From Atherinomorus stipes (Eukaryota > Chordata > Actinopteri > Atheriniformes > Atherinidae): a stretch of 64,000 nt of DNA. The notes beneath the pieces were generated by a model, which was not told where the DNA came from, did not search any database, and saw only the letters and a list, made by a program, of their open reading frames with translations. Location: the NCBI GenBank assembly GCA_023101725.1, contig JALJCO010007870.1, forward strand, positions 306,805 through 370,804, read 5' to 3'. The translations under genes and the position numbers were made by a program. The stretch's first letter is position 1; each line of letters opens with the position of its first letter. Of this stretch, positions 1 through 25,800 are shown piece by piece.

Positions 1-22
1 CATAACGCTCTTTGGGAGTTTA

Positions 23-12350
<12,328 letters not shown>

Positions 12351-12816
12351 GGCGAGGATCTTTAAACCCACTGCTGTACACCCTCGTCTCTGCAATGTTA
12401 AATTAGAGGTACATGTTGTTGGTGAACGCCTTTTTTCTCACAACACCCCTACCAGGCACCAGACTAGCGTCATCCAAGTTAAAACTGCAGCGTAGGCACT
12501 ATGGATCTGTTGACCATGTTTGAAGGTCTGCATCAGCTTATATGTCGTATACGGTTTCGCAAATTAAAGTGTCAAAGCTTTGAAGCGCGAACACTTTGCT
12601 GTTTTGTGTTGACAGCCTCCGCCAGCGTCCAACTGGTTAGCAACTTCAGCTAGCTAGTTCCTTCCAGGAACAAACTGAACTCTGGCTACACTCTCACTTA
12701 GACGCGGGTTTCACTGTTTATCATCATCTTTCACAACTTTAATCTTTTAAACCAGTAGCTAAGCAAAAACATCTCCCTGACATATGGGTATATATGATCA
12801 ATTAACTCGTATTACC

Positions 12817-13178
12817 TGTGTTCCGATGACCCAAGATGAATGACGACGAGTATCGGCAGTGTCGCATTAAAAACTTCCCGGTCTGAAACATTACCCCAAA
12901 AAATAACAACGAATACAGCGTGGTGTAAAACACAAATATTCTGTTATGCTGTATGCATTTATTTTTTTTAATGATTTCATGCATTTAACATACGTATTTC
13001 CATTAGAATTACGTGCAAAACTAAGAGGAACTGTTGACTAAAAATGCGCCACATAGCTAGTCGGACTTTATTTGTGGATGAACCAAACAACAGAGACGCA
13101 AGTAGAAATTCTCCGTCAGATAATTGCTCAATTGTGTAGCTCTTCTTCATTATATTTCTTTACTTTTTTGTCTCTATA
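12817..13178. promoter_or_regulatory. Divergent (bidirectional) promoter region of heatr5b and gpatch11
   Basis: About 360 bp separate the inferred first heatr5b exon (minus) from the gpatch11 start codon (plus). Head-to-head arrangement of these two genes is also the mammalian order, so a shared promoter is likely. No TATA box in a sensible place and no strong CpG island seen; the assignment rests on geometry, not on a recognised motif. Confidence 0.5.
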
Positions 13179-15213
<2,035 letters not shown>

Positions 15214-15548
15214 TCCTGATAGAGAATCGTTTTTGATTAGTTGCCAGTAGAAAGGCAGTGGACACTGTTATATTCTGGAAATATAATTAAGCACTGTAAA
15301 AAGGCATTTATAAAGTAATAATAACACAGATGTTTGACAAAAGGCACATTTAGAACTGGCGTATGGATCATTTAATGTCCCATTTGAATATTATATATAT
15401 AAATGCCATTTTTAGATTAATTTTAGCAAATTCAAATGAAAAATTTCCCAGTTATATTTAGAATTTTTTTTCCTTTTATTGCTTTGTTTTGTTTTTTGTT
15501 TGTTATTAACTTGTTTCAGAGGCAGCTTCAATGTGTGCCCATGTTCTC

Positions 15549-15779
15549 ATTAAATGCTTTAAGAAATCTTGCATTTTGTCTGTAGTATTTAATTTTGGTA
15601 ACTGTATAAACATATACTTTTTTCTGAGGGGATTGGTAGCATTTGTCTGTGAGGCTTGACCAGTCCCCACAGCTGCAGAACAGCCTGAAGTTGTTAAGCT
15701 ATTTCTTGTTCCCTGCCTTTTTATTTTATTCTGAAATGTGAATTATTTTTGTAGAATAACTTTAATTTGAACAAATAAA
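15549..15779 (+). terminator. Polyadenylation signals of gpatch11
   Basis: ATTAAA at 15549-15554 and AATAAA at 15774-15779 follow the stop codon by about 340 and 560 bp. Either could end the transcript; T/GT-rich sequence follows the first one (TTGCATTTTGTCTGTAG). Confidence 0.4.
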
Positions 15780-16844
15780 TGAAAATAAAAGAGAAAATAT
15801 TTATAAAAAAAGGACATTTTAAGTTGCTTTACATTCTTTAATCTTCTGGCTGTTTACATACCTTTGTATCGTTATTGGACGGCTTGAATTTTAGTTTCTA
15901 AGAAAGTGGGAAAAATTGGAGTATTCTCAAGTGTTTCACCAGTGGCATGTTTTATTTGAATTTGAGCTGGTTAGAAAAAGCTCCAATACTTCCTCTTATG
16001 ATTTTCCCTTCATATCAGTATTTGGGTGCTCAGTAGTGACTTTGCAAGGGTCCCGTCATTCTTATTTTTCTTCTTTTAATTGTGTTGGAATTTCTTGGAA
16101 TGGCTCCAGACCATTAAGCGCTGCAAGATAGATGCCACCCAATTATCCACTCGACATGTGATGTAGGAGGGTGATCTTCTGAATGCACCCTGGTGATTAT
16201 TGTTGGTTTTTGCTAATTCTGCACCTCAGAAGTTTACTTATAGCTACCTCACACATATTGTTGTAGATATACTGAATATTTATTATTGTGAAGGTGACTG
16301 GCTCTGAGGCAATAACTGGCCACTTTTTTGCTTGCATTAACATTTTCTTTAAAACGGCCAGAATGATTTTTAAACAACTGAGGTATGTAAGCACACCTAT
16401 AAACTACATTTCCCATGAGTCATAGCAGTTGGAGCGACTCTAAAATGACCGGGGATTTGTAGTTGTTTAAGCGCTAACGAGCTCACTGGCGGATAAGTGA
16501 GCAACAGACGTCAACAAGCAAGCCGATAATTAATCAGTTATTAACAAGTATTAACTAAAATAAGTATGGCACATCTTTCAGCAACTTGATAAGATCAAAT
16601 TGAGGGGAAAAAACGTATGCGACAGTTTATTTTATTTATTTATTTATTTATTTTTTTATAACTTTATTGAACAACATTTAAGTACGTAACGTAATGTGCG
16701 AATCACGTCGGTGACGTTGAGGGAGAAATCGAAACTTGTGATTCGGACACGGAAAATGTGCCGATATGAAAACGGCAGCACCCTATTAATCTAATTTGTT
16801 TTTAATGTTTAAAGAATTTTAAAAGCACTGTAACTTAATATATC
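15780..16844. promoter_or_regulatory. Intergenic region and promoter of PKR copy 1
   Basis: At 16403-16419 ACTACATTTCCCATGAG resembles the ZNF143/THAP11 promoter element. At 16631-16690 a T-rich stretch followed by ATAACTTTATTGAACAACA resembles the 3' tail of the L1-like LINE seen at 44507, so a truncated copy may sit here. An ISRE-type sequence lies at 16725-16736. No coding exon seen between gpatch11 and the pkr1 ATG. Confidence 0.5.
16725..16736 (-). promoter_or_regulatory. ISRE-like interferon-response element of PKR copy 1
   Basis: GAAATCGAAACT fits the interferon-stimulated response element core GAAANNGAAACT. It lies 108 bp upstream of the start codon, where mammalian and fish PKR promoters also carry an ISRE. 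Not tested; one short motif can occur by chance, but the position is right. Confidence 0.6.
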
Positions 16845-19800
16845 ATGGAGTCGGTAAACTACATAGCTAAGCTGAACGAGATGAGGGTGGTGGTGAATTA
16901 TGAAGACGTTGCATCTGTTGGCCCGGACCACATTAAGACGTGAGTTGAACAAAATAAGACGGATCATTTTGACTGAAGCTTGTGTTTATCGATAATCTTA
17001 TCGACAACATTTAAGTAATGAGTTTGATGTTTAATTGATGTTAAAGCACTACAGACAATGCCCCCCCCCAGTACTGTACTGATTAAATGATTGTTTTCGG
17101 AAATAATTTGGGGTTGCCACCTTGAAGTTGTGGGTTTGGAAAATGGATGAATTAACTTCGTTTTAACTCGTGCAACTGTTGCTAGAGCGTAATATAGTAG
17201 GTGTTGTATTGTAAACAAATAGTATTCTGCACATGTAATCACATATTAAAGTAGTAAGACAAATATTCCTCTTTCTAGTTGTTTTTTTTTTCTTATTAGC
17301 GGCACTATAATTATTGAAATACTGCAGTCAAACACATCTCATCCCAAATTCTGCTATCACTCAACTATATTACTGATGACCCACCCCTCTTCCCCCCCAC
17401 ATAAGACAAACTAGAGCCTCACTCGTTCATTCATTGTTCATTTTGTAAATAAACCAACTTTCTAACAGCTTAATCACATTTTTTCACTAATTGTGCATGC
17501 AAAAATGTTTTATACATTTACATTAGCTGTTGTTCTTATAATTTTCTTCTAATTGTTTTATTCCCCTTCCTTTTAAAAATTTAAGTAGTAGATCTGGCAC
17601 ACACATACAGGTAAAACACAAAAGACGTTTCCTACAAATTTTGTTTCCCACAATTCTCTCTGCCTTCAGCCTCATTAATAAGCAAACCACCAGTCCATTG
17701 ATGGGGAAAATAGTTAAAAAGTTAGTGTTCTATCTAAAATTAGCATTAGTTGCAGTCCTACACATGGACCCAAAATAGATATTGCTATAAAATCCTATTT
17801 TTACACTGTTGTATGCTAATAACCTGATACAGTATATTGTACAGTAGTCTAACAGTTACTAGTAATGCTCTTGTAATTACTTTTCAGGTTTACTATGAGA
17901 GCAGTTGTGAATGGAAAGGCCTATCCTGATGGTGTGGGAAAGAACAAGAAAGAAGCTAAAAAGAATGCTGCTAAAAATGCCTTTGAATGCTTATTTAAGG
18001 ACCGGCCTGATGTTGTAAGATTGTGTCTCAGTTTTATTTACTTATTCTGTGTTGAGTTTTTGTGTTGATACACTGCATGGTTATTGGTTTCATCTCAACA
18101 GCCAGAAAAAGCCCCAGAAGCTTCTTCCGCTCAAGTCCAGCGAAGAAGTATTAACTACACATGTTGGCTCAATGAATATGGCCAGAAAAACAGATTGTCT
18201 GTCAAAGCAGAGGAGTCCACCAAACTCGGACCAAATAATGCATCCCAGTAAGTTTTTCTGTGTGCCCATGGTTGCACATTCACCCACAGAAATTAATCCA
18301 GTTTTTTTTGTAATTATTGCTAGATGGTGCAGGTTTGTGGTTGGTGATAAGGAATATCCAGGTGCCTTAGGAAAAACAAAGAGGGAAGCCAAGGAGGAAG
18401 CGGCCAAGCTGGTATATCATGAGATATTTGGGAATGAATCTACAGAAGTAAGTAGTAATGCATAACAGTTTCCTCAGACTAAACTGAGGCCTTGAAATTC
18501 ACAGTTTCTAACAAGAAATTAGAATTTTTGCATCTAAATAAGTTCATTTTTGGTTTTTTGTTTGTTTTAAAGACTGGAGAATTGAAAGATAGCGGCACTT
18601 CAAGTCTGCACCAGGAGGAATTAGATGAAAAGGTGTCAAACATCTGGTGAGTAAAAGTCTTACTGCTCTCTGCCATTTTAATTTTTCATCACTTGCAAAA
18701 TATTGTTTGATCTTTACCTCTTTCTTCTTGTTTGGTTTTAAAAGATTATCATTGGTATTAATACTTTGTGTCGTTGCAGTGATCAGACAAAGAACTTGAA
18801 CGTGAAAGAAGACAGCAGCTTTGAACAAACTAATTTTATTGGAATTATCAACCACTACTGTCAGAAAACAAAACGTACATGGTCATTTATTGAAGAGAAA
18901 AGATTGGGTCCTTCTCATAGCCTTATGTGAGTTTTACTGAACCTCTGTTACCTGTGTTTACCATGTTTCCTCAATGTAATCATCTAAAGATGTGTCCTTT
19001 CGGGCTAAAACAGGTTTCTCTACAAATTATTAATCAACGATAAGGAGTACCCCGTGGGCGAGGGTAAGAGTGTCAAAGAAGCCAAACAGAACGCAGCCCA
19101 GCTGGCCTGGTCTGCACTTAAAGAGCAGTCAGACTTTGAAAGCAAGGTATAAAAAGTTTATTTTCTTTCTTTTAGAAGATTTGTTGTATGTTGAGTTGGT
19201 TGACAATACTTTTATTTCCTCTTCCTAACAAACTGCAGATATTGAGCTGAGCTTTGTTATACAAGTTCACCTCCTAACAGAGAGGGTTCAGGTGTTACCG
19301 CCTACTCCAAATGTCAGGGAACGCTGCTAGAAAAACTTTTTCAATGTATGTTGTAAAGGAAAGTTTTTAACAATTCCAAAAAACAGAAATTTGCTTTGAC
19401 AGTTTATGTTTATCAGGTGTCTTTTGACTTCCTTCTTCTCAACACTGGAGATTAATGATTCAGTTCTTGTGATTCTGACTTTTTCCTCTAGATTCAGTTA
19501 TACTCAGTAGTGGATGTACACACAAACCACACCAGACACCATGGACCCCACAGTTGTCCTTTTGCCTAGTGGTGTCATGGTCCTCTCATAATCGAGCACA
19601 ATACTATTAACGTAGTCATGTTTACATCGGCAGTCTGGTACAAATCAAAGCCATCTGAGGAAATCTGAACAGAGAAACGACGCTACCAAAGGTTAAAACT
19701 GCAATAACACATTCTAAATATTTCAGTGTCCCTACACACTAAGACATGGGTGCCCAAGTCTGGTCCTCGAGAGCTATTATCCCGCAATATTTTTTAACAC

Positions 19801-22800
19801 ACCTTCTCCAACACACCTGTTTGAAATGGTTAATTCCTTGATGCCCATGTCATTCAGCTCTGCAGAGGCCTGGTAACGAGCTATTCATTTGATTCAGGTG
19901 TGTTGGAAAAGGGATGCAGCCAAAATGTGCAGGATAGTAGCTCTCAAGGACTGGACTTGGGCACCCTTTTGTTACTAGTAAGAACTAGTTATATCAAGAA
20001 ACAGACTCAAATAAAGTTTAACAACATTTATTAATAATCAGCAGCACGGGTTGCTGTTTTACTTAATCCAGGCATTATATTCAAAACAGCTGACCAGTAC
20101 ACCTGAGTTAAATCATACACCAAACAGGGCGGACAATCCGCTAAATACGGCAAACAGTGCACACTTCCACTACTGCAAAGAAACACCGCAATCAGTTCCA
20201 CTCCAAACAAGTCAGGGATAAACTACTGTTTGTGAGCATAAATGCGAGGATGCAGCTAGGAGGCAACCCAATAAGAAACAAAAAACGAACAAAACAAAAA
20301 GAATGAAAAAAAACTCAGTTAGTCCACTCTTACAGTTGTACATTTATTAGGCATCTTGACAACTCGGACCAGGAGTGGACTAACTGAAATAAAACAAATC
20401 TCCAAAAAACAACTAAAAAAAAAAAGGACAGCAGGTGACAATGCTTAAAACTGCAATAAAAAAAAATGAATACAACAGGTCTTATAAATACTTTTAATTC
20501 TCCCTAAAAACTATTAAAAATGCGGCATACCTGCGGCTGTGATCAATGTGTTTCACTGGGTGTGGAAATTATTCTGGATCAGACCATCATAACTGATCTA
20601 GGATAATTTAATTCAGTAACTTGTTACAGATTGAAGCAAATCATTTGATTTTGTTCAAATGTTTATTTTAATCTGGTAACGTTCTAAAAATTTCCCAGTT
20701 TCAGATTATTAGAGAATTCCATACAGCTAACACAAAAATGTACGCCTAGATTTCTGTGCGGACAATATCCGTTATCTACAGACATTTAATTACAGCATGA
20801 ACAGTATGTCATAAACAGTGCATTAAAGGTAGATTACTGTCAGACAGCCATGCTTGAATAGCATCATTATTTCAAGATGAGGAGTCTCTTTATCTCTTTA
20901 TCTTGAGACAACAAAGAATTTTATCTCAAGATAAAGAATCATTTACAGTATGTCATCTTGAGATAAAAAATGGACTCTCAAAATAATGAATGAAGTGATT
21001 TTAAAACTACAATTAAACAAATAAGTCTTTTTTTAAGAGATCAGGAAACCAATAACCAGGAAATGATTTTAAAAAGTACGCATATCGTAACTTACTTATA
21101 TAGATTTTTCTCAGCTGTTCTCAACACTGAATTTTAGACATCATAACACAAACTCATTTAAACCTCCCATTATTTCTAGAAAGTAAAGCTCTGTCTCCAA
21201 ATAACAAGATAAAAGCCTATCGTCCTGGAATAACAATATAAATTATTCCATCATATGACCTTCATGATCTTGTGGAAACAAAGTAATTGGCTGGTGATCT
21301 TAGCCTCTTTGAGCTACTGTAGAACTTTATGTAAAAGTCCTGCAAGAACAGGGTGTTGTTTAGCTCAGTTGGTTGAGCAGCCGTCCCATAAACAGAGGTT
21401 AAAGTTCCTCAGCACAGTTAGCCCAGGTTTAATTCCCAGTCCAGGTCCCTTTGCTGCATGTCACTCCCCACTCTCTCCACCCCTTTCCTGTCACTACACA
21501 CTGTCATATAAAGGCCACTAGAGCCCAGAGATCCTTTATAAAAAAAATCTTGCAAGAACAAATGTTTCAAAAATAGCATTTTTGTTTGTTAAATTGAGAT
21601 GTAGGGCAAAGTGACGAATAACATCACAGCTGACGTTGCAAGCTGACTTGCATATGACTTAACTAGATTTACATAGTCTGTAAACTACTGAAAAAAACAA
21701 TGCAAATTAGAAAACATTCAAGAGGCAGAAACATCTTTTGTTAGATCAATAGAAAAAATACCCAAAACATATGAGTATAAAGCTCAGACAAAGTTCTTCA
21801 GAATATACTGTATGTGGTTTAATGAGATAATATGTGAAAAGGGGTTTTATGAAACATGAATTTTTCGGTCGTTGTTATTTTACCAATGTTGCTCTCTTTT
21901 TTGTGTTTGCAGGTGTCTGTTGGTAGTGCCCAATCCAAGCAATCTCCATCAACAAGTGTACAGTGAGGCGCTTAATGAACAGTGTAACACAATATCAGAA
22001 TTAATGTTGAATGTCTTTCTAATAATTTGTCTCATTGTACTCCTGGAGTGATTCTGGTCATGCAAAATCGAGCAGCGAACCAACATCTACAAGTGGCTCG
22101 ATTGTTTTCAAAGATACATCAAATCAACCCCAGGCACAGGTGTGTTATTTTCTGTTTCAGTCTTGAAATGCTCAGGTTGTTTCAGAAGTAAGATAAAAAT
22201 GTTTTAATGAAGGTAAGCGATTAAAATATGTAATGCAAGGTGATAATGTTGTGGGAAGAACAAGGACAATTAAGTAACAGTTTTAAATTAGTTCTTCCTT
22301 TGTCACATCTCTTTATCAAACCATGTTTGAGCTCAAAGGAATTAAGGATTTTTAAATTTAATTTAGTTAACATGGTTGTTTTATTATTAAAGCTGTTCTC
22401 TTGCCTGTTACTTTGTAGGCTCAAAGTCCTGATGTAAAGCCCAAGATAAAGTAAGGCATCTTATTACTTTACAGAATCATGTTATTTAATTACATAATAT
22501 AGCTGGTTATATTTTCTCTTGTCAGACTTGCTCCAAATTTCCAGTATGCTGATAACAACAGTAAAGAGGTAAAGTAAGAAGTAATCCTATTAATCATGCG
22601 AATTTCTGTGGCTGCTCATAAAAAAGTAACATCTGTATGTATGACTTGTTTTAAGGAGAAAATCGATTTCAAAATCCAGACTAAAGGAAACACTAAGAAG
22701 CAGAAAACACCTACACAGTCCGTTATGTCAAGGTATGGAAAATGAAGATGTTGAATTAAAGCTTAATTTGTGTTTTGCTGATTAATGTTGAATTTATAGT

Positions 22801-25800
22801 AAAGACCTTACAAATTAATTCCTGGTACTTGTTTGGAATTTTGTGTTCTGTACAGTATACTGTATATTATGCCACATAAGTGGAGATAAAGATATTTTTA
22901 GAACCACCTGTTGCTGCAGTTACAGCTGTAAATCTGGCATACTTCTGCTTTGGTTCAGCACATGTAGTCACTCACATTTTTGCCCAACTTTACAAGGCAA
23001 GTTATTTTATTTTCCTGTTATAACTTTGATTAAATCATACTTCTCCCCTCAGACGTCCTTATGCAACTTGCATTAGCTGTTGATAAAATTCATTATTGTC
23101 AACATTATAGTCAAATTATAGTCAGTCAGTATCGTCATTATAGTCCATTACTTTGTTACTGAGCTCCACAATCTTCTTGTTGCTTGTGTTGTTTCTGAAA
23201 AAGAACTGGTGTGATCATCACTATGTTACAGATGGTCAATGATTCAGTTTTAAAATGTTTTCCTTACCCTCTTTCACAAGACTTCAGTCATTTGATTTTT
23301 TTTTTTTTTTTTTTTTAGGCTTGTGAAATAAATTTTATATAGAAGTATAATTTGACATCAGAGGTTTGCATGAAACAGAAAAAACACAAAAGGGTGAATT
23401 CATTTGTAAAATAACTCCTTAAATGTTGATGTGAAATATCTGTATTCATTTCCACAGGTTTACATTAGACTATGACTCCATAGAGCGCCTCGATAAAGGA
23501 TCCTTTGGTCACGTTTTCAAGGCACAACACAAACTGGAGGAGAAGTATTATGCAGTGAAGATTGTACGCTGCAAAGAGGAAGTCAAGTATTACATTCTTT
23601 TGACTTTTTTGTCTTTTAATGAAAGATAGATTAAATGCAGAACAGGATGGAAGTTCCATTAACGGAGTCATTTTCTGGTATTTATTTGGATTAGAAAAGC
23701 TCTACGAGAGGTGAAGGTACTGTCGGACCTGAATCACTGCAACATTGTCCGATACCACTCGTGTTGGATGGAGGATGCAGGATACCAGTGGGACAGTTCA
23801 GCTGACAGTAGCAGTACATCACAGTAAGTCCATTTTGTTCTCTCATTCTTCTCATCTTCTTTGCAGTGTTTTTAAATCTAATCTGTTCTTTTTTTTTTCT
23901 TACTGTTTTCAGGTCTTCCACTGATTCAGCTGTGAAGTACCTTTACATTCAGATGGAGTTATGTGACACCAAAACACTAAGAGTGTGGATAGATGAGAAA
24001 AATATTCAGAATCCAAAGAAATCTCTGCGAGATCCCAAGAGAAAGGAAGAAAGTGTAGAAATTGCTCTGCAAATAGTCAGTGGAGTCGAGTACATTCATT
24101 CCAAGATGCTCATCCACAGAGACCTGAAAGTGAGACAAGATCCAGTATTTGAGAGCATTTTGGCTTTATTGGCTTCTTAATAATAACTTTAAAGCACACA
24201 AAGTCAAATATAAGTACTCACTCTTATTTGGTGCACTTTGTCTTGAACCATTAAAAATGTTTAGATTTTTTTCTTTTTTTTTTTTACTATCATTGTTATT
24301 TTTATTTAGAGAAAAAATGTATAAGATAATCCGGTGGCTGCTCGTGGCTCAAAGAGATCTGGCCACACCCAGTACTGGTGTTTTTTATTTGTGGCATTTG
24401 CTGCCTGGCTAAAGTCATCAGTAATGTTGCTTCCTTCTTTCTTTCCTGTGATTAGCCGGCCAACATCATGTTTGATCGGGACAGAAATGTGAAAATTGGA
24501 GACTTTGGTCTCGTCACTGAAGAGATTGAAGATGATGCTGAGAACCTGGTCGATAGAAAAGGGTACAAAGGAACCCCCTCCTACATGGCTCCTGAGCAGG
24601 TGAGATTGGGACAAAGTAGGTGAGATTATATCTGTTAAACACTTGTCCCTTACATTAACCTTAAAGGGGAAGTTCAGAATTTTTGACATAGGGCCTCATT
24701 TACAAGTGAGCCAGAATGCTACTTATCACTGAAGATGGTTTCAACATATTTCATCCCGTTATTCTAGTTCCAGGAGGTTGCTGATGCTAATGCTAGTGGA
24801 AGTCAATAGGAATCTGCTAGCCTGTCATTAAAACCAATCTTATCCACTCCACAGAACATCCGAGGCAAATCAGCAACCTTTACCTGTGTAAATGCCGTGT
24901 TAAACTAGTAAACTTAGGTGTTAAAAAAGTAAAACTAGCCTTGTATGACAAATTTTGTATTACATATTAAGGAACTAGTTTCTTGCCAGCTTTCTACCTT
25001 TGCCAGTGTATTCCGGTTCATAGAGACATGGTGACAGTTAGTTTGATGAAAAAAAGTTCGAAATCATCTTCAAAATCCGACATAACCTCGTGCCTTTCAG
25101 ACTTGGCTGTATTTTAGACTTTATTTTTGTGTAATCAGATTCCTTCATGCATGTAGCAGCAGATGACATCACTCTGCTGCCAAACACAGGAAGTAAAACT
25201 TTGTAAAGTTTCTCAGCAGCAACAATCAAAATGCAACAAAATGCAGGTTAGTTTTATTTGCAACATTATTCTGTGTAACACGGCATTTACACAGATAGTC
25301 TGAAGTTAGAAATGATTTGCCTCGAATGTTCTGTGGAGTGGATAAGATTGTTACTAATGACAGGCTAGCAGATTCCTATTGACTTGCACTAGCATTAGCA
25401 TTGGCGACCCACTGGAACTAGAATAACGGAATGAAATATGTTGAAACCGTCTTCAGTGATAAGTACCATTCTGGCTCACTTGTAAATGAGGCCCTATGTC
25501 AAAAATTCTGAACTTCCCCTTTAAAGGTACAGTATGTAAGAATTACTGACATCTAGTGGTAAAGATGGGAATTTGAAATAAAAGATATTTTCTTTCAAAT
25601 GACTTCATATTCCAAGCACTGTTGTGAATGTATGGTGCCCTTTAGTGGCCAAAATTCTCCCATAGCTAAAGATTTTTTCATCTGTGAGTGGATCCAGTGG
25701 TCTCAGGTGTAGCTCTGACTGTACTATGAGTAACTATTTTTTATTTCTCTTAAGGCAAAATGTATCCTAAACAGTGCTCTAACTCCCATTAAACAAAGCT

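Noticed and set aside
21346..21430. Possible tRNA gene (box A and box B present)
   Set aside because: The anticodon and acceptor arms do not fold properly, box B is degenerate and a SINE body and tail follow.
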